A DNA stretch of 64,000 bases, taken from positions 830,222 to 894,221 of the forward strand of contig NC_018337.1 of the NCBI RefSeq assembly GCF_000234665.1. Direction: 5' to 3'. A program made the translations under genes and the position numbers. The notes beneath the pieces were generated by a model, which saw only the letters and a program-made list of their open reading frames with translations, ran no database searches and was not told where the DNA came from. Below, piece after piece: positions 30,501 to 41,808 of this stretch (the first letter of the stretch is position 1; each line of letters starts with the position of its first letter). This DNA is from Leishmania mexicana MHOM/GT/2001/U1103. Its lineage: Eukaryota; Euglenozoa; Kinetoplastea; Trypanosomatida; Trypanosomatidae.

Positions 30501-33090
30501 GAGAGTCGAAGACGTCAAAGAGAGTGACGGAAGCATACGGAACAAGGAGAAGGGAAGCGTCCAGGAAAGGAAGAACTGCATCCGCATTCATGGCGCGCAA
30601 GTAATCTTAACGAGACGGCACGGAAAAAGAAAAAAAGAAAACGTGGTGCATAGTCAAAAGGAAGATGGTGGAGCATTACAGAAACAAACAAAAAAAGGCT
30701 TGCAGGAGAAACGGCAAGTGACGGAGCGGGCGCTCCGTTGCACCGCGTGCTGTAGCGTTGACGTGCGCTCCTTCGCACAGGTGCTCCGGAGAAGTTTGCT
30801 TTGCGTTGCACCTTGCCTTCCGCTGGTTCGAAGCTCCTGCATACGCTTTCTCTTTTGCCAATGCACATGCTTCCAGAGTCTACTAAAATCATCGTTTTTT
30901 ATATAGAGAAATTCTCATCGTCTCGTGATGCCGGGCGTGGTGTAGGTGCGCACCGTCTGCTTCGCGACTCTCTCTCGACCCACGCTCACGAGAGAGCGAG
31001 TCTGCATGTGACTTTCTCTGCGTCTCTCCTCCTCGTTTCTTTTTCACTACAGCCCTCGCCTTGGTCCGCATCACGTCGAGCCTCTTCAGCGCACCTCGAC
31101 TGAACGCAGCGGTGTTCATAGACAGAAACAATGGCAGGGTGTTCGGTTAGTCGGCTGGAGTGAAGATCACATGTAGAAGAGAAACAAGGAGGAGGAGATG
31201 CGACAAAAAAAAAACGAAATCCACAAGCGTCGGCAGAAAGAGAGAGAAAAGGAGGTGGGTGATGCGGAGTAGTCCGGGGAGGGGTAGCGCAACAGGGGAG
31301 CAGGAGAATCTGTGCAAGAAACGAGGAGAGAAGCCGTGGGCCACAAAAAAAAACGAGGATGAGTGCAGACTTCACGAAGGGGCGCGCTTGCTTGCTGTAT
31401 TGCGTGCGAGATGGCGATTGAGAAGGAGGAGCGAGCACGAAGAAGCAACCCACGAAGAGAGCGGTGAATACACAATGACGCACACATCGAGCATGCACGT
31501 CGCGTTCGCCGCCAACTGTGCGCTGCGTGGACTCTCCCCTGTTTTCCTTCCTCCTCCTCCTCCGATGTCACCAGATTGAAGTTTCTGATTCTCATCCTGC
31601 ATGGCATCCATCGCCGACTCAAGGCAAAACAGTCATCCAAACGATACACACAAAGGGGCCTCTCATCCGTCGCCACGGGGCCGTCGGCCCTCGTTCTCTG
31701 CTTCTCTGCTCGGTTCTGTTCCTCTCACCGGAAGGGATGTCGCCACACGCCAAAAAAAAGGCTCACCTCTATCCTCTCTGTCTTCACGAAACATATTCGT
31801 TGCGTATTGGGGAGGAGGGAGGGCTCCCTTTCTTTCGGGCGTCACCACGGGCTCTCCAGGACTCCACGTGACCTACTCGAAAAGTAGAAAACAAAAAAAG
31901 GCACCAAGACAGCGACAGCGTGGAGGGGTCTGGGAGTGACGAGGAGCACTGAGAGGCAATCAGGTGTTTAGGCGTCTCTGTGGGTGTCTTTGGTGTACAC
32001 ACGTGTGCAGCTAGCCACAACAGAGGTGGTATGCACGTACATATAGAGAGAGATTCAAATCAGGCGGGAAAGAAAGAAAGCGTAAGAGGGGAGATGGAGG
32101 GAGGGAGGGAGGGGAGCGTCAGGACGAGGGCCTTGACCATCATCCTCGCTCCCCGATCCGTAGAGTGCACAGCAAAGGAGCACACGACCAACATACAAGG
32201 GAGGCGCGTAGCAGTGCACCCAAAAATGAGGCGGGCGAAAGCAGCGAAGAGGAAACGAAGGCAAAACATTACCGGGAAACAGCCGCCAACGCGACGCACA
32301 TACTACACACACGCACTAAACGTTATCAACAAAGAGAGTATAAAAAAAAATACTCAGAGAAGTGACCACACACACACACGCACGCACGCACGCACAAGAA
32401 AACACTTATATATGCACAACAAAACATGTTACGCGCATCTACACACGCAACAAGAATCAAAGGCAAGAGAAACAACAGAAGAAACACATAAAAGAAAGGC
32501 AGCGTACAGGTACATCGGATTCTGGGGCAGAGGATGACCCTAAGTCTCTTCGGTTCACTGTTTGCCTGCGTCGGTGTTTGTGTACGCGTGGACAGGGAGA
32601 GAGAGCCGCACGGTCGGTGGAGATCAGCGAGAAATGAAAAGATCCACACATACAGAAAGACAACAAACCACCGCATCATGCACACGTCCACGCGCGCCAG
32701 CCATAACCAAGACAAACACAATCTTAACACACGGCTGTGAAGACGCACAGATGAACACACAACTCCGCTCAACATCCACGCATGCCCGGTGAAAAAAAAG
32801 AGGAAGCAGCAGGCTCACAACCGCCCCAGCACATAGGATTCCACCACAGCCAAATGAAACAGAAACATTCCTGTGATCCTTGGTACCAGACACACACACG
32901 CGCAAAAAAAAAAAACGGCGTTGAATCAACACGTCACTGGAAAGCATACACGCACGCACGCACACAGAAATATAACAAACCGCGTTACATGGCATCGATA
33001 CTTTATATCGCACAAGAAACGGAGAACAAGCGACGCGAAGCCCCCCCCCCAACTCCACAGCCCACCCTGGGAAAAAAAAACTTTTCCACG
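27519..33090 (-). other. long gene-free region
   Basis: 5.6 kb with no supported gene. The plus strand is rich in A/G: a GGGGAAGGGGGAGA-type minisatellite (28004-28060), GA and CA runs, and many A8-A11 tracts (T-tracts on the minus strand). Minus-strand open frames such as 29542-30600 are Phe/Leu/Ser/Cys-rich translations of CT/T-rich DNA without motifs, so they read as UTR. The first few hundred bp upstream of 27518 include the probable splice site of the histone-fold gene. Most of the rest could be 3'UTR of the gene at 35899 or non-coding RNA. Confidence 0.5.
28004..28060. repeat. GGGGAAGGGGGAGAG-type purine minisatellite
   Basis: Four to five imperfect units of a GGGGGAAG/GGGGGAGA pattern on the plus strand. 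They give a long pyrimidine tract on the transcribed strand ~500 nt upstream of the histone-fold gene. It may serve as a trans-splicing polypyrimidine tract for that gene. Confidence 0.6.
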
Positions 33091-34150
33091 AGCCCTCTCA
33101 CTCGACGACGCGCAAACCCATATAATCTTCTACGCATATACCCGTACCTCGCCTACCCCTGACGCACCACGGCTACGGCCCTGGTCATCAAGGGCGAGCC
33201 GTCCTGCCGTTGCGTCGGGCCCTGTGTCGAATGGCCTCTCCGTCTCCTTCCTCGTCCCTTCCTCGCATGCGTGCTGCGCCATCGGCGCCACACGGACCCG
33301 GGTGTGGACGGCATGGCTTGACCCGCGCAGACCGCGTCCAGGCTCCTGCTCGAGGCCAGGAAGCGGCGGCGTCTGTCGTGCGGGCAGCAGGGGATCTCCG
33401 TCTATGCGCGTGCCGGGTGGGCTCAAGGAGGACGCTGGCCAGACTCAGGCAAGGGCCCTCCGAGACACCGCGCACCCTGCCTGCATACGGTGCGGTGTCT
33501 CTCCACACAGTCTTCTGGAGGGCTCCACGCGGCAGCGCGGTGCGGTCCTCCCCCCCCCCCACACACACACACGCCTCCGGCGCCTGTGCCGCATCAGCCC
33601 ACCCCGGTCGGGCGTACGAGATGCCGCAGATGCCGCACACACGCACCCGGGGGGCTGAGCCGTGCACACCTCCCGCACACCCTGCGCGGAGTGCGACACA
33701 CCATGCCAGCTGTCCCCGGCAGCGCCTGCGCACACAGAGAGCGCACAGCGCGCCGCTCCGAGAAAGGGGACGGAGGATGTGGCGAGCAGCGATAGACACC
33801 CGACGGCGGAAGCCCGTGCAGCGCGAGTCACGTGCGAGCAATGGCATCCCTGCGCGCAAGACCATTGCGTGAAACGCGGTCTGCCTCGGGCGTCGGGCGA
33901 TCCGCGGATCTCGCGTGGCACGCCGGGCACGGCACCGAGTCGCACGCTCTCACGGCAAAAGCAGGCGCACGCGACGGCCCACAACTGCAGGGCGCGTGTC
34001 GGGTGCCATGAGGGCGGGAGAGCGGGTCCGCAGCAAGGGCAACCACACGTGCTGCTCGGTGTCGTCTCGCTGGCCAATTCACCCTCGCAGCAGGTCGGGC
34101 GCGAGCACCACGGCTGCACACTCGGCGCGTGGTTTCGGTCACGGCACGCA
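33091..34150. repeat. 1.06-kb GC-rich direct repeat, copy A
   Basis: Nearly identical to 39905-40960 in the same orientation. Differences seen by direct reading are a 2-nt difference at the left edge (CTCT versus CT), the C-run/CA-run near 33550-33573 (about C11 then six CA-type units, versus C7 then seven), and one A/G change at about 33703. Both edges are sharp: left at AGCCCT, right at ACGGCACGCA. The flanks are AT- and CA-rich and unrelated. Open frames occur on both strands because the repeat is GC-rich. None resembles a protein I recognise, and there is no match to the SIDER-like copies in this window. Confidence 0.9.
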
Positions 34151-35898
34151 GGGGGATGGGGAGGTAGGTCCATCGCTCCAGAGAAGAGAGGAATGAGAGT
34201 AGCCAAGAAAAAAAAGGGACATCAAAAGAGGGACGAGAATCACACACGGGTCACAGAAAAAGAATATATATATATATACAGACGAGGTGTGGGGCGAACA
34301 GTTCTAAAGTAAGGGGAGGAGGGAAAACGAGGAATGGGCGGTGGGGGACGTGGAACTGAGGGACGCAGAGGCACATGACATCAACGAGCGAACAAAAAAA
34401 AAGACGGCAGCTCGAGGGGGAGCACGCACGAGTAGGGAAAGCAATCGCCGCGTTGAAGGAAGACAAACATGAAAAAGTAGAAGACTCGAGTGTTCCAGGA
34501 AGACGAAGCGGAGGGTGTCTGTGTCTGTGCGTGTGGGTATGTATCATCATCGTCGCCATTCAAATTGCATGCACATACACACGCGCGGAGAGCCCGGTTG
34601 GGGGTAGGTGTGTGTTCCTGTTTCCTGTGCCTTCACGTCCCGGCTCACAACACATCTACGTATACGGGTGAGACGATGATGGAAAGGGAGCATCACAGGG
34701 TCAATTGCGTCACCGTTTGTACGGTGGTGGCAAGGGCTGCCGTCCGGGAGGCCATCAACGTCGCTGTCCGACCAAGCAAGTGAAATTCGAAGAGGCAAGT
34801 GAGCGCTAGAAACAAAAACAAGAAAAGCAAAAACGAAAAGACACCGGTCGCAGCGTGCCTCGCTCACTCCGAAGCGCCTTTTGAAGTAACTCCGGACTCA
34901 TTCCCAGCCCGGTCAAGCACGGTAACGAAGCGTGCGTACATATTTTGTTTTCCACCTTTTGACTGCTCGCCATCAGCGTTGCGCTCGGCATGCTTCCGCT
35001 TTTTATTTCGTTGGACTTCCTCATGCCCGACCGGCGCACGGGTGCTGTACGCGTCGCTGAAGTCCACAGCGCAAAACAGACTCGTGCAACACGTGCCCGG
35101 AAACTTTCAACCTCGCATGCTAGCCAAGCGTCGGGGCAAACCACTGAGACGATGAGCACACGCAGACGCCAAGAAACCAGGCGAGGAGGGGCAAATGGAA
35201 AAGCGCATGATAACACCTGTCGATACTGCAGAGAGAGAGAGGAATACGCACAAGCGCGGACGGACGCACGCACAGAGGCACAAGCATCATGAAGCAGAGG
35301 CGAAGAGGCACACACGCACGCGCGCACACACACACACAGGGAGAAAAAGACATCAAACGACACTACGAGTGCGTTGTGTATAGGATGTCGCGCACTGCGC
35401 AGCAATGGAGAAGTGAACGCAACGAGAACAAAAACACGCGTTTTGTAGAGGCGGGACCTCAGAAGGACCAAACCAGAAGAGAGGAAAAAAAAGAAGAAGA
35501 AGACAGATGAAGAAGCAGCGAGGACTGATGCGAATCTAGACGTGTAGGGCGGCACTCGCTTGCACCCTGCAACGCCACCTAAAAGGGAGGAGGGGGAGGG
35601 AGAGGGGGGCAAAGAACGCATGTACTTATAGCACCCGCGAAGTAGAGTATGAAGGAGCGTAAACAGTAAGAGAAGCAAGTGGGAGAGACCCCTCAGCTAA
35701 CGAAGGACGGTGCGGATGTTGCAGTCGCTCTCTCCTTTGATGATTTCGGGCTGGCTTGGAAGAGAAGAGGCAGGAGGTGGTGGTGGAAGAAACAAGCAAA
35801 CAAAAGGATTGTCAGAGACGGCGAAGCTCGCTCAGCTGGCCAGCAAAGAGGAGAAGAAGCAAACCGCCATGCTCGCTTCGATGTCGGCTGCTCGGCGC
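34151..35898 (-). other. gene-free region between repeat A and the 361-aa gene
   Basis: 1.75 kb, presumed 3'UTR of the 361-aa gene. It contains a TATATATATATA run (34264-34277), CA runs (35318-35339) and A-runs. No gene is supported. Confidence 0.5.
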
Positions 35899-36984
35899 CT
35901 AGATGGTTGCCTTGGGCTTCGACAGGACAGGTGCCTCCGAGGTCTGCTGCTCGTGAAGCCAATGGGTCACCCTCTTCGGCACGGAGGCGGTGTTACTTTG
36001 AGGGGATGCGCCGCCCAGCGGCCGCTGCGCATGCGGCGCACGACGCCGTAGCGAGGTGGAGGTGGGGGGAGACACAAACGACAGTTTGTACGACCGCCGG
36101 AGGTCGTCGCGGCCTTCGTCTTCGCTGTCCGAGGCCTCGGCGACGGTGCCTGGCAACTGAACTGCAGACGGATTCTGCGTCTCGACGATAAACATCTGCG
36201 GGTGCTCCTCGGTGGCTTCGGCAGAGTCGTCGTAATCCAGTGGTGCGTCGCCCTCTGATACGACCCCACAGCGGCAGGTGACGGAGTCGCTCATCGGTCC
36301 GCCCATGCCCTCCGATTCGCTGTAGGACATGTCTTCATTCGCCTCACTCATGTCGTCGCCCATGCCATTTTCGATGGTTGTCTCCTGCAGAACGTAGCTG
36401 GCGCGAGAGACGTACACGTTGCGATCGCGCTCACGCGGGCGATGGCAGTTGGGGCACATGGTCACCTTCTTCTGCGTCCACGGCAACCGCCACAGGTTCA
36501 CCGTGCCGCCGTTCGCCGTGAAGCTCCCGCCTGATACCGTCGTTTCGCCGACCGCAAAGCTTCCGCTGCCCTGTATCTTATCAAAGAGAGAGCGTTGGTT
36601 ATGGCGAGAGACACTGCTTGCGAGGGCGGCAGTGTGCTGGTGGTGCCGCTCGAGATGGCAGCTTGCGTTGGAGAGAGAGCTAGCCGGAGGCACAGACCTG
36701 AAGGAGGCAGGACCCTGTGTCGGCCTCGATTGATTTGCAAAGCTCGAATTAGTCTTGAAAGATGTGGGCACTGGATCGCTGACCACCGTCATTGACACGC
36801 TCCGCATCAGCGGGCCACAGTCGTCGTCATCGGAGCTCTTCCCGGTCGATTTGCGCTTGATTTGGACGGAGGTGGAAACCTTGGGGGAGCTGTTGGACTG
36901 CCTGTCCCCGGCCTCTACATCACAGTGCAGCAGTGTCTTCTTCGACTTGCTGCCCGGTGTGAAGATCTTATGCAGAATGTTCAT
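35899..36984 (-). CDS. hypothetical Ser-rich acidic protein with Cys pairs, 361 aa
   Basis: Starts at the ATG at 36984 (MNILHKIFTPGSKSKK). The frame is open to 37164 upstream, but that part is hydrophobic leader-like sequence. I do not recognise the family. The N-terminal ~140 residues are basic and Ser/Thr-rich. A central segment has SGSFAVGETTVSGGSFTANGGTVNLWRLPW followed by a Cys pair CPNC (about 181-184). An acidic stretch rich in Glu/Asp/Met/Ser contains a second Cys pair, CRCG (about 242-245). The two CxxC-like pairs might bind zinc, but their ~60-residue spacing is long. The C-terminal third is Ser/Pro/Arg-rich. It is the only gene between the two copies of the 1.06-kb repeat. Confidence 0.75.
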   Translation of the reverse strand: MNILHKIFTPGSKSKKTLLHCDVEAGDRQSNSSPKVSTSVQIKRKSTGKSSDDDDCGPLMRSVSMTVVSDPVPTSFKTNSSFANQSRPTQGPASFRSVPPASSLSNASCHLERHHQHTAALASSVSRHNQRSLFDKIQGSGSFAVGETTVSGGSFTANGGTVNLWRLPWTQKKVTMCPNCHRPRERDRNVYVSRASYVLQETTIENGMGDDMSEANEDMSYSESEGMGGPMSDSVTCRCGVVSEGDAPLDYDDSAEATEEHPQMFIVETQNPSAVQLPGTVAEASDSEDEGRDDLRRSYKLSFVSPPTSTSLRRRAPHAQRPLGGASPQSNTASVPKRVTHWLHEQQTSEAPVLSKPKATI

Positions 36985-39904
36985 CTTGCCTTGTGCGTGT
37001 AGCGTGTGTGGGGGTGGTTGAGAGAGAAAAGTTAAAACACAAAAAGCGAAGAAGAGTTCTCTTGACAGGCCAATCCAGGAATAAGAACCCACAAACTGAA
37101 GAAAGGGTTCGACGAAGAGCGCTGCCAAGAGGCAGGTGGCGACAGTGCGGACCCGCTGGACCAAGCAGCACAGGTGGTCAGCGGGGAGAGGCTTATCTGT
37201 GCGTGCGTGAGTGTTGCTACTTGACTACCACTATCGACACGCAAAAGAGAAAAGAAAAAAGAAACGAGAGAATGAGCGCCGCTGTCTTGTGTGTGTGTGT
37301 GTTTAATCCCACAACTGTCCCCTTCAGGGGATGAGAAACCCTTTGTGGACGGAAAGCTGGGACCAGTCACCGCGCTTCAACGAGCAAAAGAGGAAGCTCG
37401 CGGGGGGAGGGAGGGGGAGGCAGGAGAAGGGGGAGGGGCGAACGACAAACAGACACAGACACATAAACAAAAACAAATGGACAGCAGAGAACAAGAATCA
37501 AAAAAAAAGAATGAGAGGCGCCCTTAGCCGGGACACACACGTGCTTTCTACCTCGGTCGCCCCCTTTCGAAAGAGTTTCTGCGTGAATGAGGGGAGTCGA
37601 GGGCGTGGTGAGAGAAAAGGGCAGTGGTTTCGGGTAGCTAAGAGGACGAAACAAACGAGTTGCGGTGGGGTGTAGTGGGAGACGACCGGGGTATAGGCTT
37701 TTTCGTCCTTTGTCTTTCAAGTCTAATCCTACTCGGCTCCGCTACTGTTGCAGGTGCCCACCACGTGACAACTGAACACACGAAACGAAAAGCACAGGAA
37801 GGGAGAAGGGAGCGCTTCAGAGCAGAGGTGTACGAGCTCGACAGTAATTCTGTAAGGCAAAAGAAACGGATCCGCACAAACCTAACACCGAATCGGTTGT
37901 ACGGTTTCCTTTGTGGGTGCGAAATCAGACCTCTCAGGACAACAGAGGAACCGAGAGAGAGCACACCACACAGAGACACCGGAAAAAACAGGACACAAAA
38001 GACAAGGTCCTCTGGCTAAATGTGAGATGTGAACGCACGCGCTTGCCCACTAACGTGAGGAAGTGGTGTGGGTGGGGGAGGGGGAGGTCGCTCCTAACGA
38101 CGTCCGGCCTCTTCCACGAGTGCGGTCACTGGTGCTACGAACTGTAAAACGGTGCAAGGCCGAGAGAAACGCACGAAACAAACAAATGAAAAGAACAGAG
38201 CTCCGCTAACGTGAGGCGAGTGTGTTTGTGCGTGTGTATATCTGGTAGAAGGAGGAGGACGTAATCGCGTCGATTCGATTGGAAGAACCGTCTTTGACAC
38301 GCTCGGCGAGAACACAACGAGGGCAAAACCGTACAGCAGCAGCGGCGGGTATGAATCAGAAAAGAGTGAGAGGGCAAGGCCGAGGAAGGCACCACATAAA
38401 CAGTCCGCCTTCTCCTCCTCCTCATAAACGTATGGGTGGCTTGCGAATCTATTTGTCCGAGCTGTTGGTGTTTTGGTCCACGTCCGTTGCGCAAGTGGTT
38501 CCGCGTCTCACAACCAGGAACTTTTTGTGCCTCTGTTACCTGTGCCAGCGTGTGTGTTGGAGGGGGCGGGGAGGTGTCTCCGCAGATACCTACCCGGGAG
38601 CCCGATGCAAACAAAGGGGTCAAACACAGAAAATGTTGAGTGGCGCCACCCCGAGGAAGGCGATGCCGCTCTGTAAAGCTTTACCTCGTGCGTGGTAAGA
38701 GGAGCTACAGGGAAAAGAGTCAAGCGGGAGAAAAGAAGAAGATTAGGTTAACCCTCACACACGATCACCTATGGAGAACAGGAAGACACAGACCGCACTT
38801 CACTCCGCAAAGCAGAGCGAGAAACTACTAGAATTGGCGTCACCACAGAAGAGAACGAATCCACTGAACGTGAAAGAAAGACTTGCACGAGGAAGCACAA
38901 CACCGACCTCTCTCTTTTTTTCCTGCGTCCTCGCAGAGAATTTTCTCCTTGTCGGTTGTGTACTGCAAATGTGGAAGCGAGGAGAAAGTGTGGCAGAGAG
39001 GCGGAAAGGAGAGGAAACACGAAAAAAAGAGAGAAAAGGAGGCGGTGCGCGGCAGGAGGGGAGTAAGCTTCGTGTGCCAGATGTGTGCACGGTGTGAGGG
39101 TATGTACACGCCCCCGCGGAAAAAAAAACACAGACGCCGCGCGCGTGAAAAATGAACGATGTCGCCGTCGCATGGAGTATTCCAATCGACGAAAAGGGAA
39201 AAAGGGATGCCGCGTTGTCGCGCAGGGGAGTATGCCATAAAAAAGAAAAGGCAGAGAGAAGGGAAAGACGAGAAGGTTCGGCATGACAAGCGGAGAGAAG
39301 ACGGGAATTCAACATTGCCCACAAGACTGAGGAATGGGAAGCATGCACCCCCCCCTCCCTCATAAAAATACGAAAAAAACATGAATGCAGACTTGCCTGT
39401 AACGAGGACAAGAAAGCCCAGCTCTGAGGAAGCACGCATACACGTGCCGCTAAAATGTGGGAGTGGGTCGTTGTTCATCCGTGGCAGACGAGACATCGCA
39501 AGAGCAGTCAAGCGTGCACAGCCGAACGCAGCATTCAACAGGGCACGCTCAATTACGGGAGAGCAGGAGAGAAGCGATCATCTCGCCAAATTCCGGTACC
39601 CCGCGCTCACTCTCATTCGGTCCCGTTCCCGCCCTTTCAGCCCGCTAGCTTAAAATGTTCTTTGTGTACCTGTTTTTTTCTTCTTCTGATGCACATCTCT
39701 CTGTGTCCACCGTTTCAACTACACCTCTGCTTCCACACATCATCCTCGGTCCCATTCGTTGTGAATTTTGTGACGCAGCCTCAGCGGACCTTCCCCCCCC
39801 CCTACCACGAGCGCGACATCGACAAATCATTCGTCCGCCGTGAGGCAGAAGCATCACCGCCGCCACCCTCCCGCCATCGCTCACAACGTATCCCCTTCTT
39901 GTCA
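36985..39904 (-). other. gene-free region between the 361-aa gene and repeat B
   Basis: 2.9 kb, including the 5' leader of the 361-aa gene. The plus strand is purine-rich, with blocks such as GGGGGGAGGGAGGGGGAGG (37401-37419) and CATAAACAAAAACAAA (37463-37480). No frame looks protein-like. Confidence 0.45.
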
Positions 39905-40960
39905 AGCCCTCACTCGACGACGCGCAAACCCATATAATCTTCTACGCATATACCCGTACCTCGCCTACCCCTGACGCACCACGGCTACGGCCCTGGTCAT
40001 CAAGGGCGAGCCGTCCTGCCGTTGCGTCGGGCCCTGTGTCGAATGGCCTCTCCGTCTCCTTCCTCGTCCCTTCCTCGCATGCGTGCTGCGCCATCGGCGC
40101 CACACGGACCCGGGTGTGGACGGCATGGCTTGACCCGCGCAGACCGCGTCCAGGCTCCTGCTCGAGGCCAGGAAGCGGCGGCGTCTGTCGTGCGGGCAGC
40201 AGGGGATCTCCGTCTATGCGCGTGCCGGGTGGGCTCAAGGAGGACGCTGGCCAGACTCAGGCAAGGGCCCTCCGAGACACCGCGCACCCTGCCTGCATAC
40301 GGTGCGGTGTCTCTCCACACAGTCTTCTGGAGGGCTCCACGCGGCAGCGCGGTGCGGTCCTCCCCCCCACACACACACACACGCCTCCGGCGCCTGTGCC
40401 GCATCAGCCCACCCCGGTCGGGCGTACGAGATGCCGCAGATGCCGCACACACGCACCCGGGGGGCTGAGCCGTGCACACCTCCCGCACACCCTGCGCGGA
40501 GTGCGACACGCCATGCCAGCTGTCCCCGGCAGCGCCTGCGCACACAGAGAGCGCACAGCGCGCCGCTCCGAGAAAGGGGACGGAGGATGTGGCGAGCAGC
40601 GATAGACACCCGACGGCGGAAGCCCGTGCAGCGCGAGTCACGTGCGAGCAATGGCATCCCTGCGCGCAAGACCATTGCGTGAAACGCGGTCTGCCTCGGG
40701 CGTCGGGCGATCCGCGGATCTCGCGTGGCACGCCGGGCACGGCACCGAGTCGCACGCTCTCACGGCAAAAGCAGGCGCACGCGACGGCCCACAACTGCAG
40801 GGCGCGTGTCGGGTGCCATGAGGGCGGGAGAGCGGGTCCGCAGCAAGGGCAACCACACGTGCTGCTCGGTGTCGTCTCGCTGGCCAATTCACCCTCGCAG
40901 CAGGTCGGGCGCGAGCACCACGGCTGCACACTCGGCGCGTGGTTTCGGTCACGGCACGCA
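39905..40960. repeat. 1.06-kb GC-rich direct repeat, copy B
   Basis: Second copy of the repeat at 33091-34150, in direct orientation about 6.8 kb away. It is followed without a compositional break by 265 bp of further GC-rich sequence that copy A lacks. A minus-strand frame is open through most of it (40000-41199). It encodes a Cys/Arg/Ala-rich sequence with no family resemblance, and in copy A the length change in the C/CA run breaks the same frame. The near-identity suggests either recent duplication or gene conversion. Confidence 0.9.
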
Positions 40961-41225
40961 ACGGCGTGCCGGAGCCCCTTGCCCATGCACACCTGTGCGT
41001 GCATGATCGCGATAGCGCATCGTGGCCGCACGCGGCTTCCTGTCTGTCTGTGCTGCACCGCCTGTGCACAGCGGATAGAAAAGCTGCGCGACGCGGTAGA
41101 GTCGCTGCCTGCAAACTGCTGCTTTTCTCCTCGTCTGGGGAGAGCGCCCGCAGCCCAGCTGGGGAGGAGTATGCTGACGCAGACGCGGCCGCTGCGCATG
41201 ACGGCGGTGTGCGCGTGCGGTGTTG
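40961..41225. other. GC-rich extension found only beside repeat copy B
   Basis: It directly continues copy B with the same GC-rich composition and ends near TGCGCGTGCGGTG, where the sequence returns to A-rich intergenic DNA. It has no counterpart at the end of copy A (34151 onward). It could be the remainder of a longer element from which copy A is truncated. Confidence 0.5.
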
Positions 41226-41808
41226 TGAAGGCTATTCAATCGCACTTTAGTCACCTCAACACTAAGAACGAACGAGGCACAACTATCAGCCAGGATAAAA
41301 AAACGCAAGACGCACACAAGTCAAAGGAAAGGGATGCCAATACGTCACACATGCAAGAGGGGGGCGAATACGGGAGACGACTGAGGTGTGCGGGTGCACG
41401 GCTGCCTGCACGTCGTTCCAGTAACGCCATCGTCACCACGCCCAAGCGTCTGACTTCTATTCCAACGTCTATGCAAGCGAACGAAAATGGAATGGAGAAG
41501 CAGGACAACACCGAGCAGCGGAAAGCAACGAGCAAATAAAAAAGGAGCAGAGCTGTCGTGGACAGAGCTTGCACGGAGAAAAACAGCATAAACGAGTTAT
41601 GCCGGCGAGCAAGTATCACACAAGCACGTGGCTTTGTCGAGTCCGGTGATACATCTCCATCGCGGTGGGTCTCGCCGCTTTCGATTCGACGCTGGATACT
41701 CTTGCTGCGTCTTCTCTCTTCAGTAGCGCACAAAGCCACCAGACGGCCCCCTGCACGATTCCCCTTGTATCATAGCCGTCCTGTGTCCGAGTTGGCGCCT
41801 CCCGCTTC
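41226..41808 (-). other. intergenic region, presumed 3'UTR of centrin
   Basis: 580 bp of mixed A-rich sequence downstream of the centrin stop. No gene or repeat is seen. Confidence 0.5.

Noticed and set aside
29542..30600. 352-codon minus-strand open frame
   Set aside because: It is Phe/Leu/Ser/Cys-rich, produced by CT- and T-rich DNA, with no motif or coding-type GC3 pattern. It reads as UTR.
30825..30850. GGTTCGAAGCTCC-like string resembling a tRNA T-loop
   Set aside because: No matching A-box, acceptor stem or cloverleaf surrounds it.
33550..33575. CA-rich stretches considered as possible CRISPR-like or tandem arrays
   Set aside because: They are simple C/CA microsatellites without spacers. 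The genome is eukaryotic.
34806..35678. 290-codon minus-strand open frame
   Set aside because: The composition is dominated by Ser, Leu, Phe and Cys from CA/GT and T-run DNA. There is no motif and it lies in a presumed 3'UTR.
40000..41199. 399-codon minus-strand open frame in repeat copy B
   Set aside because: Other frames of this GC-rich segment are open over long stretches as well, on both strands. The product is Cys/Arg/Ala-rich without family resemblance, and the equivalent frame in copy A is broken by the C/CA-run length difference.
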